Positions 40,273 through 52,574 are shown, numbered from the stretch's first letter. The stretch: 64,000 nt of DNA from Hippopus hippopus (GCA_946811185.2 OX328108.1:4363501-4427500); one strand, 5' to 3'. Program-made: numbers and translations. The notes: a model not told the origin generated them from the sequence alone.

Positions 40273-41417
40273 ATTACAGTCCAAATCAGAAAAAGAAACG
40301 TAGGATAAACATTTTATACAATAATTACTGAATTGTACAAGATTAATCATGAAAATCTTCTGTATGTGGTTACATCGTGATTACGTTTTGGCTATTTTTT
40401 GTAAAGTGTGATGTCTACCAATAAATAAATAAAAATAAAAAAAAAATCGGTAACAAACAGTCAAAAATCTATCATGTTAAAGTATAAGATGTTTACTCTG
40501 CATTTCTTTTTCCGTTTAGTATATTTTGTCAAATTAGTATTTCATTAGAGTAAAATAAAAAATTTGTGACACATGTCACCAAATGGACTCCGAAGTTTCC
40601 CAATCATGTCATGAAATAGTTACTTAATTAAATAAAAACAGATGTAAAAAAAAAAAATGTGCAAAATACAAGAAACTGGTGCTCAAAATCACAGGTGTTG
40701 TACATAAATGGACTAAATGTACCTTATTCCTTTGCAAAATAATCCATAATTTTACATCTCTGGCAAAGAATTCTTTTGAAAGCATTTTGGTTTGCTGGTT
40801 AGCAACATTTTCTTTTCCCAGAAGTTTTCTACCCTTTTAAAGACAAATCCTATCACTTCAGCAAAATTTTATTTGGTCGCCTGCAAATGCTTTCATCCTG
40901 GAAGAGACTTAAACTTTTGTTGCGTGTTGAAAACTGCTGTTTTCAGCAAATGTTGGACATACATCAACATGTTGACTTAATTTGCAGACAAACCATTAAA
41001 TGTGGTTAAAATGATGACATTTGTCTGAAATGGTTGAAAACATAGAGGCAAAAGGAGAAAACGCTAGTTATGGAACCAGTATTTCATCTTTTTATCGCAA
41101 AGTTTCAGAGATCTTCTTCCTCAAAATCTTTGAATCCTTTCCAAAACAACAAACTTTTAGACTTTTCAGAATCAAGTTCATTTGGATTATTTTGTGCCGT
41201 TTAAATAGTTTAAGTCGTATCATGGCGTTTTCAAAATTAAAAGCATCTGTAGATGACAAATAAAAAAGTAGTGCAAACGAACTTGAGTGAAAGGGTGCAA
41301 AATATTGTGTGAAGAGGAGAAACTGCTGGTAACCAGCATTTTATCCTTTTCCCACAATGTTTTCAAAATGTTTCTTTTTTTCTGTGACATTAAAATACAG
41401 GGTTGTTGGATAAAGAC

Positions 41418-41644
41418 TTGACCCTTTACCGCACAATAGCAACTTTATATGACCCTGGGAAAGAAATCTTTTGAAAACATTGTGAGAAAAGGAGAAATGC
41501 TCGTTCCTAGCATTTTCTCCTTTTCCACGATGTTTTCTACCTTATCAAAGAAAAACAGCACCATTTGAACTACACTGAAATTGTCGTCTGCAAATGCTTT
41601 CAATTTGGATGAGGCTAAAATTTCGTCATCTGGTAAAAGATTAA
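41418..41644 (+). mobile_element. TTAA palindromic MITE copy (duplicate at 57597)
   Basis: Starts TTGACCCTTTACCGCACAAT and ends CTGGTAAAAGATTAA, with a diverged centre (gctcgttcctagc). The duplicate keeps the more canonical centre (gctggttaccagc). Confidence 0.7.
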
Positions 41645-41945
41645 ACATGGAAGACTCTTGAGTAAAGATTAACAAAACATACAGTTCCAGCTACTTGTCA
41701 TGTATATGTGAGTCTGCTTTTTCATCAGTCAATTACTTTATTGTTGAACAAAAAAAAAAGGAATATTTATAAAACGCAAATCACTTTTTATCTCAAAACA
41801 ATAGTACATGCCATAAAGAAAGAATAAAGCATATCATTCTGCAGTGTGTTTCAACTATATATTTATAACCTACCGGGTAATTTACCCATATGTAAACCAA
41901 GTCAAATATTTAGTCTAATTAAACATATTTATTTTACATCAATTG

Positions 41946-42130
41946 AGAAACAAGTTCTTACAACTTATACTTATCTCTCTTGATTCTGCATCCTGGGAAC
42001 TGCACCAGTACTCACACCGAATGTGTGGGCTAATGAAAAATCCCGAAGTTGACACCTACTCCCTGGTATCGAACTCGGTACCTTATGGTTAAAAGGCCTA
42101 GGCTCTACCTCACAGCCATGGACACCACAA
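41946..42130 (-). repeat. tRNA-like SINE fragment, minus strand
   Basis: Contains ggtatcgaactcggtacc, the reverse of a B-box region, and a body shared with 27176-27272. Duplicated near 58125-58315. Confidence 0.5.
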
Positions 42131-42734
42131 CAGCAAAATATATAGAACAAGGCAAGGAACGATAGTAAGTTTAAACTACAATCGAGGAATGACCAACTTT
42201 CTTATCTTTACTTTTTTAAAAATATGTATATTTCAGTAATATTTTCCTCATATATTTTCACATGAGTGTCCCATTCCTGGGTTTAAGGTATTTTAAACAT
42301 TTCAACCACAAAAACTATTCCTTTTGAAAAATCAGATTAACTCTATGCAAAACAATATTTTTGATTAGTCCAAGTTGAAATAATTTGCAGTCAGCAAATC
42401 AAATATTTCACAATTTATCATTTTTATCTTTGAATGGGTAGAAAACATTGTGTAAAAAGAACAAAATGCTGGTTACCAGCATTTTCTGTTCCCATAGTTT
42501 TCTAGAGCCTTCTTACACAAGGTCATTAAAACATGGGATTGTTTCGTAAATGATTAATGATAAAATAAACAAACAAATCTAAATCAGGTCACAAAAAGTT
42601 GTTGCAAACTGAATGTGATATCAGGCTAAGTCAAGATTCAAACTTTCTTCTTTTGACAAGCTTATTACAACATATTTAACAACTACAAAGGGAATGAAGG
42701 TTGGGATATTCTTACTCTAATGGAACCATTAAAA

Positions 42735-43143
42735 CTAGAACTGTCACACAGCAGATAAATAACCCGCCACCAGCACCTTGTCATTGAAGCAGCACAGAGA
42801 CCCAAAAACAACAGGGCACCTCCTTGGGTCATGGGTCATGAGCAATACTTTAATAAGGTTTCAGGGTCGTAGGTAAAATAGTTAGAGCACAGGAACTATT
42901 TTCAAACAAAGTTCACCTGTGACCTTTGACCCATGTGACCCAAAAACAATAGGGTACCTCCTTGGGTCATGAGCAACACTTGTATATTGTTACAGGGTCC
43001 TAGATCAAACCGCTTTTGAGTTAGAAAGGAAATGAAAACATGGACAGATTAGGATTGACAGATAGGTGGGTGGATGGACAAACAGACAGACAGAGATGGT
43101 GAGACCACTATACCCGCATTTCCTTCGTAGGTGAGGGGTATAA
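42735..43143. mobile_element. non-autonomous element with CTAGA-CTGTCAC end
   Basis: Starts ctagaactgtcacacagcag, contains a duplicated aacaatagggcacctccttg word and a gacagac-type simple repeat, and ends gaggggtata. Present in both duplication copies (copy B about 58913-59320). Confidence 0.6.
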
Positions 43144-44675
43144 ATATGAAGATTTAGACACTATTTCAGCCCTGATATGCTTAACCTTTTATCAAACAAT
43201 CTTGAGTTTTAACGAACCTGAAGAAAGGAGACTTTTGAAAACAATGTGGGAAAAGGAGAAAATGATGGTAACCAGACGACAAAATTTTAGCCTTGTAAAA
43301 ATTGAAAGCATTTGCAGACGACAATTTCAAGGTGGCTTAATTGGTGCTACTTTTCTTTCATAGGGTAGAAAACGTTGTGGGACAAGGAGAAAATGCTACC
43401 AGCATTTTCTCCTTTTCCCACAATGTTTTCAAAAGGCTTCTTTCTCAAGGTCGTTAAAAGTTAGCATTGTGCAGTATTGGGTTAGACTACTCTTTCATCA
43501 CATTACTACCCTTTAATTAAGAGTCATACGGCCATTACAAAGTTCTTACATAACACACATTTGAACTATGAAAATAGTGCCATATTTCATGAAGGCTCTG
43601 TAATTATATGCCTCAGTTCTAAAATAATGCCGACCCAGACTTCTCTGTTGTCAAAAATGATGACCGAGACAAAATTGCACATTTTGTCATCTCTAGGTTC
43701 AAAACAAAATCAATAAATGCAAGTTTGGTACTGTAATTTATTTGTAAATGTTTTTCGTCAATGATGTACACACAGCTGTCAAAGAAGCAAGTATGTTTCA
43801 AGTAAATTTCAATACACATATACATGTAAGCCTGTGTCATAAACCATAATTCTTGAAATGCAGTAATATGATAAAAAGAATCTGACAATCTTTGGCTTTT
43901 GAGGTAAATTTTATGAAACTCGTCAACAGAAAAAGTTAGTAAGCTGGCCAAATGCTCGCCTTTTAACATTTTTTTCTAGCCTTGTTTAAAGATACACCAG
44001 TACTCTTTTTCAGCAAGTTTTCTGGTAGTTTTAAACCATTTCATCCTTATTTTATGAAATTATAATCCTTCCTGTGTCTTTATGCCAAATGTTGCCCCTG
44101 ACGGCAGCAAGGGTGCACAGATTACAATGGAGAGAAAATGCATTTCATGCCTTGCAGGCCTTCCAAGCTATCGCTGTTGTTGTTTCTGGTTTTTTAATGA
44201 GGACAAATCCCTTTTCTTTCTTTATCCAGTACACCATATTTATCATTTATTAACTCATGTTTACACAGCTAACCAATATCTGAATCATTATACACACTGC
44301 ATTTTTCCTCCCTGGCTGTAGAGATGTATCTTGAATAAAATCTTATCTCAAATGCCAACTCATGTCAGATCCTGTAATCATATTTCAAACTGTGATCTAT
44401 CTGTTGACAAGTTTATAATTCACTATACTGTTCCGAAAAAGACATCACATGACTATAGACATCACATGACCTATAAAAAACACACTGGAATAATTATACT
44501 TGTGAGATCGTAAGGAAAACTGATGTTAAAACTTGCCTTCAGTGCAAGTTTTGTTTCCATCCAAACTTTCATGATCACATTTTCTCCTTGTTTAACCATT
44601 CACCTTATGCTGACCAAAACGAAAATGAATGGATGAACATGTGTTGATAGATGGATAATCAAAATGCTAGAGACA

Positions 44676-44904
44676 TTAACCTTTTATCACACAGTCCTAT
44701 GTTTTATAGACCCTGATGGAAAAAGGCTTTTGAAAACATTGTGGGAAAAGGAGAAAGTGCTGTAAACCAGCGTTTTCTCCATTTCCCATAATGTTTTCTA
44801 CCCTTTCTAAATCAATTTTTCCCTTTAAAGCTACATTTAATTTGTTCCCTGAAAATGCTTTCAATTTGGACAAGTTCAAAATTTTTCCTATGATAAAGGG
44901 TTAA
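44676..44904 (+). mobile_element. TTAA palindromic MITE copy (duplicate at 60868)
   Basis: 229 bp from TTAACCTTTTATCACACAGT to GATAAAGGGTTAA, the same length as other full copies. Centre near 44735-44800. Confidence 0.8.
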
Positions 44905-45099
44905 GGCCCTGATGGAGGAAAGCTTTTGAAAACATTGTTGGAAAAGGAGAAAATGCTGGTTACCAGCATTTTCTCCTTTTCCCACAGTGTTTTCAAAAGG
45001 CTTCTTCCACAGATAAATCCCATAATCTGAATCACAATTATTGTCTCCAAATGCTTTCAATCAAGGCCAGTCTGAAATTTAATCATTTGGTAGAGTTAA
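44901..45099 (+). mobile_element. TTAA MITE copy sharing a TTAA with its neighbour
   Basis: Begins at the TTAA that ends the previous copy. Left terminal repeat is lost; the palindrome is near-perfect, and the right end is gtagagTTAA. Confidence 0.65.
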
Positions 45100-45399
45100 C
45101 TTTTATGGCACTGAATAAACAACTGTGCATCTTCATTCATGAGAGCACAATAATTATTACTGCAACATCAGAACATATTTTTGACTGGAAAATCTCTCTA
45201 ACAATGTAGATCCAAGATCGGACAGCACATTTTATGCAGTCTGATTCTCATCTACAGTCTGCAAAAGCAGACACAGTAAAGTTGAAAAAAGTGTTTTAAG
45301 GATTACGACAGGGTGAATATCTGTATCCCATTTGTTTTGGACATGTCGTTAACTTTTTGGGGGCAAGTTTCATGTTGTCTAGGTACACGAAAAAGAATT

Positions 45400-46370
45400 T
45401 AGGAAAGAAAGTATCATGAAAAAAAGAATTGGAAAAAAAACTATCAGGAAAAAAAGCATCAGGAAAAAAAGTATCAGTTGCCAAAAGAGATTAAGTATAT
45501 ATGGTAAATGATGTACAAATTAAGTTCATAGGTTATATTGACTTTTCTAAAAAAAGATATGGTATTTGTATATAGTTTTCTTTTACTTTTTTCTGTCCTG
45601 AAATTGGGCAAAAATGTCCAAACACTCATGTTTGATTGTTGATACCTGAAAGAAATGGAGGTATAACAATAGTATCTAAGATGTTTTTGATTTGTGTTTA
45701 TTTATGTAATTTTTAGTTTTGTAACTTTTATGAAAAGGACAAAGAGTTTTCAAAAGACTTCTCCTTCAGCGTTGTTAAAGCAGCGGATTGTGCAGTAAAG
45801 GGTGAAATTCTAAATCCTTTTCTTATATTGTTTACTATCATATTGACATGTCATACTGATGAAATGTCTTAAAAATTTATGCACGTTTCTCCTTTTATTA
45901 ATTATATATATTGCCGACAGCAAGCAATGTATTTCTATTTTAAATGCTGTGACCATTTAAGTAAATTTTTGCGCTATTTTTGTTTCTTGATTTCTCATTA
46001 ATAAAGCATTATTCAAAGTATTTTTTCTTTGTACATTGCCAATTTATTTCAAACTGATAAGAAAATTGGCGAAAATACTCCAGTGCTTGAATTAGATCGA
46101 AACACCACCTAGAATATAATGGAAATAAACTCTCTTCCTCTATGAATTCCATGTCATTTTCTGGTTTGTTTGTCAGGCGTAGCAACCAAAATACCATGTT
46201 ACTAAGGTGGACGTGCCAAACTCCCGTTTGCAGAAAAGTCAACTGTATGATTTAAAATAAATATTGATAAAGTATCACAACTATGACTGACAGAAACTGA
46301 TACTTTTTCCCTAGCAAAAACTGATACTTTTTCCTGATGCTTTTTCCCTGATACTTTCTTTCCGATCACC
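45400..46370. mobile_element. element bounded by inverted simple-repeat arrays
   Basis: Left array of ggaaaaaaagtatcag-type units at about 45405-45480 and right array of ctgatactttttccc units at about 46295-46365, in inverted orientation. The corresponding copy B element (about 61565-62160) lacks 388 internal bases. No coding motif. Confidence 0.55.
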
Positions 46371-46946
46371 GAGAGAAAAAAAAACCTTTAGATCTTCAGT
46401 ACCAACAATCCCAAGTTTAACACTCCTGAGGACGAAGGGCTTTGAAAACATCATGGGAAAAGGAGACAATGCCAGTAACCATCATTTTCTGATTACCAGC
46501 ATTTTCTCCTTTCCCATAATGTTTTTGAAAGCTTTTTTCCACAGTTTCCTTAAAACTTGGGATGTGTGGTGAAGGGTTTAGAAAAGATACTTATTCTAAG
46601 GGAAAAAACTCATGATAAATATATGACAAGGCTTTATGTTATGAGCATAGTACATATACACGCATATGTTATGAATCATGGTATTTTACTGTTAAAAACA
46701 TAAACAGAAAATCGAATTTCTTCAAGCATTGAACAGGAGCATGAAAAACAAAGCATTAAACAAATGCACATAAAATTGGCCATTATTCCTAATCATGTGA
46801 CCAAACTTTAGACATGTCTATATGGATAGCATAAGAAGACGACAAAGTACATGTGTTTTATTCATATTTTTTTTTTCTGTAAGAGACAATGCTATTTACC
46901 AGGAATTTAACCTAATTCAATATAGTGCTAAAGAGTCTTGCTTTGT

Positions 46947-47150
46947 TTATCCTTTACCACACAATCCTGAGTTTTAACAACCCTGATGTAAGAAGCTTTT
47001 GAAAACATTGTGAGAAAAGAAGAAAATGCTGGGAACCAGCATTTTCTCCTTTTCCCACAGTGTTTGCTATCCTTTCATAGACATGTCCCTCCATATGATC
47101 CACATTAAATTTGGTTAAGTCCAAAATTTTGATGTTTGGTAAGGAGTTAA
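46947..47150 (+). mobile_element. TTAA palindromic MITE copy (duplicate near 62735)
   Basis: Starts TTATCCTTTACCACACAATC, has a near-perfect palindrome centred on gctgggaaccagc and ends GGTAAGGAGTTAA. Another truncated copy begins at the shared TTAA at 47147. Confidence 0.75.
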
Positions 47151-47586
47151 CTCTTTACCAAACAATCCCTTGTTCTACAACCCTAATGAAGATTTATCAA
47201 AATATTGCTGGAAAAGGAGAAAACGTCAGTTACCTGCACTTTCTCCTTTCCCTTACTAGAGTTTCTAATCTACAAATAGAATAAGTCTGAAACATGTTGA
47301 TACTTTCTCAACTGACAGGCAAGTTGATTTCTTATTTAAAACAAAATAAATACATGTATAATAATGAGAGTTTGGACAAAAGCCCCATAGGAAAAAAAAA
47401 GCCCATGGACTTAACAGAAATACTGACAAAAGCCCCTTGCTATTAAACTATGTGTATCTTCTTACTTTTTGGTTATATTTATAAAAGGAAAGTAACACTT
47501 TTAATATGCTTATGAAATATTGAGGATTAAAACATCAATCCTATCCAGGGTCACAGAATACCACCAAATGTTAAAAGGTAATGTTC

Positions 47587-47690
47587 AGCCCGCATAGCTC
47601 AATAGGTAGAGCGTAGGACTCGTGAACGTGATGTTTCGAGTCACTTGAGGGTGTGGGTTCGATCCCCACGTATATGCTACGGGAGCTCGG
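47587..47690 (+). repeat. tRNA-like sequence, probable SINE head
   Basis: A-box-like TAGCTCAATAGGTAGAGCG and a perfect T arm GTGGG-TTCGATC-CCCAC. Acceptor ends do not pair and no anticodon stem forms, so it is not a functional tRNA gene. It begins just past the right edge of duplication copy A. Confidence 0.55.
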
Positions 47691-47835
47691 CTGTAGTGTA
47701 TTACACAGTAAGTTTTTTCTGACGAAAAGAGTTTAGAGTTAGGGCATTTTTCAGATTTACTATTAGCTAGAAACTTCCATTAATTTACCAAACAATCCCA
47801 TGTTTCAACGTCTTGACAGAGAAGGTTCGCTTCCT

Positions 47836-48064
47836 TTAACCCTTTACCACACAGCAAAATTTAAGACCTATCGAAATTGAAAGCATTTGCAGACGACAAT
47901 TTCATAGTGGCTCAAATAACGGAACTTTTCTTTGATAGGGTAGAAAACATTGTGGGAAAAGGAGAAAATGCTGGTTACCAGCATTTTCTCCTTTTCCCAC
48001 AATGTTTTCAAAAGGCCTCTTCTTCAGGGGCGTTAAAAGGCGTCATTGTGTGGTAAAGGGTTAA
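47836..48064 (-). mobile_element. TTAA palindromic MITE, best-preserved palindrome
   Basis: 229 bp, TTAACCCTTTACCACACAGC to TGTGTGGTAAAGGGTTAA, in the reverse orientation. The centre 47943-48009 is a perfect palindrome: two 33-base arms and one central T. Confidence 0.9.
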
Positions 48065-48106
48065 CCCTTTACCAAACAACAAAATTTTAGACTCAACCCA
48101 GATGCA

Positions 48107-48330
48107 GATGATAAATTACTCCTTTACCAGACGGCAATATTTTACACTGGTTCAAATTGAAAGCATTTGCAGACGACAAAAATAATTAAGTTCAAATGGA
48201 GGGTTTTCTCTTGTTGAAAATGTTGTGAGAAAAATGTGGTTGTCATGATTTTCTCCTTTTCCAACAATGTTTTAAAAAAGCCTTCCTTCTCAGGGTTGTT
48301 AAAACCTGGGACTGTTTGGTTAAGGGTTAA
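48107..48330 (-). mobile_element. TTAA palindromic MITE copy with decayed palindrome
   Basis: From TTACTCCTTTACCAGACGGC to TTTGGTTAAGGGTTAA; the palindrome has lost part of one arm. A fragment of another copy fills 48061-48106. Confidence 0.65.
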
Positions 48331-48507
48331 ATGTAGATCAAAAGATTGCTTTTGTCTTTGAAAGGGAAAAAACGTTGTGGGAAAGTGATAAAATGCTGAT
48401 TACCCTTTTCCACTGTGTTTCCAAAAGCCTTTTTATTCAAGGTTGTTAGTTTGCAATTGTTTGGGAAAAGTTAAAGCTGCATGAAACAAGCCAAGCCCAG
48501 GCAAACT

Positions 48508-48690
48508 TTCCTTCTGGCGATTTTTTGCCCCTCACCTCTGATGCATGTTAGAAAAGTAGTCAGTGGCTTGGAAAGAAAGTTGTGTCAGTACTGGTGTGAG
48601 AAAGCCAGGAAACACATGCTTAGGTGCACTGATCACAATGATATGACCTAAGCTTTTAAAACAGCACTAAACTCCAATACAAAGATACAA
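48508..48690 (+). repeat. 5'-truncated SINE, plus strand
   Basis: Matches the body and 3' core of the minus-strand SINE at 30290-30556 (cagtggcttggaaagaaagt and aaactccaatacaaa) but lacks the tRNA head. Confidence 0.75.
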
Positions 48691-50616
48691 AAAGCCTGAA
48701 AGCGTGTTATGCATCAGAAGGTGTTCAGAAAAATGGTTACAAAAAATGATACTATTTATTTGCCTGTACAAATGGCCTTCTTAAATGTTGATTGAAAATA
48801 CATAATGAAAGCACAACTGTCTTATAAAATGTGAATATGTTACACAAAATATACACTGAAGACATGAAAAAAATGCTACAAAAGAAGAAACTGGTCGTCA
48901 AATTATGAAGCAATTTTATTTCTTTTGCAACAATGTTTTAAGCCTTTACCAGACAACAGCATTTCGACCTGTTCCTCTGGCATGGAAATTGGCTAAAACA
49001 ATAGGACTTGTCCTTGAAAGGATAGAAAACATTGTAGAAAAAGAGGAAAAATCAATGCTGGTTACCAGAATTTTCTCCTTTTCCAAAACTCTTTTCAAAA
49101 GCCTTCCTCTTCAGGGTCATTAAAACTCACGATTTTTCGGTAAAGCCTTAAACCTTTAAACCAAACAATCCTCAGTATTAACAACTCTGAAAAAGAAGGC
49201 TGTTGTAAACAGTGCTTTCTACCCTTTCAAAGATATCTATTAATGAACTGTGTGGAAAACAAGAGACAAAGAGGGAAACCTTTGGTATCAAATGTTAATT
49301 TGATGCTTCTGTGACAAGTCTGTAAATAATTTTTTTCGAATAAATTCTCATTTCAAAAAACTTGTGTACGATGAAAAAGTGGTAACATTTTATTGGCCCA
49401 CCCTGTGCTTTCTCAGATTTCTGATACCTGTGCTTGTTTGGTATAGATTTAGAAAATATGGTCACCTGGATTCTTATAAAAGTTATCAGAATAAGGTAAC
49501 AAGCTCAATCAGAATCAACATGATTATGGACGACAGTCAAACCACCAATCAGCCCTGAGTAAAATTAACAGTACAAAATTATACAACTTTGAAAAACAGT
49601 GTAACATATATTAGCCCTTTGCCAAACAATGCAAATTAAAACCTTAAACAAGGTCTGAAACCCATTTAACAAACAATAATTATTTTAACAACTCTGAGGA
49701 AGAAGGCTTTTGAAAACACTGTGAGAAAAGGAGAGACCTGTCAAAATATGGTAATATTTACTAAAATATTTGCAAACCCATTTTCACTCTGACTAGTCAA
49801 ATTAACTCTTTATCAAACAACAAAATTTTAGGGTCACACCAGTCCATATTGAAAGTATTTGCAGACAATGAAAAAAATGCCAGTCAAAAATTGAAATTTG
49901 TTTTTGGAAATTTAAAAACATGGTGGGAAAAGGAAACCAGCATTTTCTCTCTTTCGCATCATGTTTTCAAATGCTTTCTTTCTCAGGGTTGATCAAAGTT
50001 GGGATTGTGTGGTTAAGGGTTAAAATGATGCAATGCTTGTTTTTCCTCCATCCAAAAACAGAAAAGCCTTGTGTATCAAATTCATTCTCTTAACTTCAAA
50101 ACATACAAAAAAAAAAAATGTTTGTTTACCTGTTTTGTTAAAGCAGTGTTAAGTGAGACTTCCACTGTTTATAAACATTTTTTTTTTTCTTGCAAAACAT
50201 GCTATAGCTTTCAGGTAAAATTACAAGACAAAAAACCCTGTAACCCCTGTGGGCTTCCAGCGCCTATCACAACCAGGTTTTTTTTTTCCTGCAGACAGTG
50301 AAGATCAGGATAATGTTGCATTGAACCTAGAGACTAATCTAGATCTGCACTTTCTGCTGAGTTGGGATATCCTGGCATATGGAGTCTGAAAATTGGACTC
50401 TTTGGGGTTTTTTGTTTCTGGCTGAAACGTTGTATTTCAATTATAAAATGTTCTAATGTTAATACTGTGGAAAAAGGAGCAATAGTTTGTTACAAGCAAA
50501 CGCTCCCTCTCCAACACTTCCAAAAACTTTCAAAAGAAGAAATACAAAAACCCAAATTAGTTGAAAACATTGAGGGAAAAAGAGAAAGTACTGGTGACCA
50601 GCAAACCCTTTCTCCT
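48691..50616. other. non-coding stretch with decayed TTAA MITEs
   Basis: Several degraded copies of the palindromic family are visible near 48940-49150, 49170-49240, 49640-49730, 49803-50022 and 50430-50560. No gene recognised. Confidence 0.45.
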
Positions 50617-50845
50617 TTAACCCTTTACCAAACAATCCTGGGTTTTCACGACCCTGAGAAAGAAGCCTTCTGAAAACATTGTGGGAAAAGAAGAAAATGC
50701 TGGTAACCAGCATTTTCTCCTTTTCCCACAATGTTTTCTACCCTTCCCAAAACAAACTTCAATTTCTGAGTTACATTAGTTTTGTCGTCTGCAAATGCTT
50801 CCAATTTGGACTAGTCTAAAATTTTGTTATTTGGTAAAGAGTTAA
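50617..50845 (+). mobile_element. TTAA palindromic MITE, full length
   Basis: 229 bp, TTAACCCTTTACCAAACAAT to TTATTTGGTAAAGAGTTAA. The order is terminal repeat, ACGACCCTGAGAAAGAAG, palindrome centred near 50705, then GTCGTCTGCAAATGCTT and the inverted end. Best reference copy for the plus orientation. Confidence 0.9.
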
Positions 50846-51260
50846 AAAGCTTTTCCAAGAATATTTTCAACTTTGCATTATTTGACCTGGATTTAATGAG
50901 TCTGCAAACGTTCTGTTTTCAAACATAACATCTGTAAATAAACAGAGAATGTGAAATAAAACAAAAAATGCAATTAAATGAAAATGGAGTATTTGCAAAT
51001 TTTGCAGCATATTCCTTATTTAGTAGATCTACCAAATTTTTCAAGAATATATCTGTAACAAATACCTCTCTTTAACACTTTACCACACAAGTTAAATATA
51101 GATTTTTCCAAATTGAAAGCATTTATAAACAACAATATATTATGAGGGTCATTTAAAAAAAAGTGAGAGTTGGTCAATACAATACAATACAATATCTTCG
51201 GACTTAGTGGACGTACGTGTATAAAACTTTGCAAACTTTCCCGCTCCCTTGCATATAAAG
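50846..51260. other. non-coding stretch
   Basis: A decayed TTAA MITE half near 51073-51125. No gene. Confidence 0.35.
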
Positions 51261-51285
51261 TATGACGTCACAACGTGACGTCATA
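51261..51285. promoter_or_regulatory. inverted pair of CRE sites
   Basis: TATGACGTCAC-AAC-GTGACGTCATA: an 11-bp stem with two TGACGTCA sites, just after a TATAAAG. An ATG in good context follows at 51313 and opens a 48-codon frame to 51459 with no known domain. Confidence 0.5.
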
Positions 51286-51459
51286 TTTTGTGGTGTCATT
51301 TCAAAACAAGTCATGGCGGACGTTGCATTCACGCTTCAACGTGAAGAAATATTGGTGTATATTAAGACTGATTATTGCATAAAATGTGCCTTTTGGGGCC
51401 GTTATAAGCATGTATTAACGGGTAAAAACCGGGCGTTAACGGGAGAAAACGTGTATTAA

Positions 51460-52116
51460 TCAGTAAATTCACGCGCCGTTAACGCCGGGCTTTGTACTGT
51501 CAATATCCTCGATTCGGGCCTACCTTGTAAACAACGTTTGTTCTTGTCAGATTTTCCCTAGACTCCGACCATCGAACTGTAGAAACTTGTACCATATTAG
51601 ATCCTTTTCATGGCTTATCTTTGATGATATTAGTACACCACAAACAAAATTTTGCACAGGATCTCAGTTTAATCGAGATCTGAACAAAAAATCACTCGTG
51701 AAATGTACTCTAAACCAGCTACATCCCACCCACTTTTTAACGTGATCGGTAATTCCCTCGCTTGGTGCAGATCGATCCCTCTGACGTCTTTCAGTTACAG
51801 AAATTCATATCCACTCATTCATCCCAGTTGTAATCGTCCAAACGTGTGCAAGTTTATGCCACATAAGTCCACATTGTATTAAAAATCATTAGAAGTAAAT
51901 TTACACCGAGAGAATCAAAACTGGCAACAGGACTAACGGCCCTTCACTGCTCGTAACAAAAACTTCTTCGCCGACTTCCGGTTTTGACCCATTTAGGTAC
52001 AGTACATTTGAAGTTCGCTTATTTGTATTTCTATGGAAATATTTTTGCTATCTTTGCAAATTATTGCTAAAATACCTTTACTTTATGCAATAATAGCATT
52101 AATTCGCGTTTTTTTC
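51460..52116. other. non-coding stretch
   Basis: Contains repeated short words such as gttaacg and acgtgtattaa. No gene. Confidence 0.35.
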
Positions 52117-52218
52117 GGTCGTTTAACATTCGCAGAGGCCCTCTAAATACTTTAACACCCTCGTGCTTCGCACTCGGGCGTTAAAGCATTTCTCAGGCCT
52201 CTGCGAATGTTAACGACC
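52117..52218. repeat. nested hairpin of about 100 bp
   Basis: The outer stem pairs 52117-52140 with 52196-52218 (one extra T). An inner stem pairs ctttaac/gttaaag and gtgc/gcac around 52150-52186. Confidence 0.75.
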
Positions 52219-52246
52219 TCAAAAACGTGAATTAACCCTATAAAGT

Positions 52247-52566
52247 TTGCGGGGGAAAAGCGCGTCAGAAATTTTGACTGCTTTGCAAGATGTTGATCCA
52301 AATTGTTCTTTTGGATTTAGTACAGTTTGCAGGTGGGTGCAGAAATTCAAATCTGAAAGATCCGAACTTTCGCTCAAGCACAATTCTGGTAGGCCTAGAT
52401 CAACAACTGATGGAATAAACACCGAGAAAGTGGCACAAATTTTGAAAACTGATCGAGGATTAACTTGTGATGAGATTGCTTACGAAGTTGGACTTAGTGG
52501 TGCATCAGTTTATAGAATTTTGACGAAGAGTTTGAATATGAGAAAGATCGCCGCGCGATGGGTACC
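52247..52566 (+). pseudogene. mariner-type transposase fragment (N-terminal HTH)
   Basis: A fragment with a helix-turn-helix (KSASEILTALQDVD, then TVCRWVQKFK), the GRPRS linker and a second HTH-like part ending in MRKIAARWVP, the pattern of mariner/SETMAR transposases. The DDD catalytic domain is absent: at 52567 the sequence passes into an unrelated tandem repeat although the frame stays open to 52636. No in-frame start is seen. It is a 5' fragment with no transposition capacity. Confidence 0.75.
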
Positions 52567-52574
52567 CCAAATCA

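Larger units (their letters stand above)
38150..47581. repeat. segmental duplication, copy A
   Basis: Collinear with about 54160-63402. Offset between copies is 16177 at 41.0 kb, 16192 at 45.0 kb and 15820 at the right edge, where homology stops sharply after ttaaaaggta. The left edge is diffuse. Copy A alone has insertions at 38361-38619 and 40109-40272 and an extra 388 bp at about 45665-46052. Coding frames inside are not preserved between copies, so no host gene is called. Confidence 0.8.

Noticed and set aside
43619..43969. 116-residue minus-strand ORF in duplication copy A
   Set aside because: Copy B breaks the frame with a 2-base difference and no domain is recognised, so it is chance open frame in repeat DNA.
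46009..46242. 77-residue minus-strand ORF repeated in copy B
   Set aside because: The copies differ by several amino-acid-changing bases, lengths differ, and it lies inside the inverted-array element.
47587..47690. Functional tRNA gene
   Set aside because: A-box and T arm are good but acceptor and anticodon stems do not pair; more likely a SINE head.
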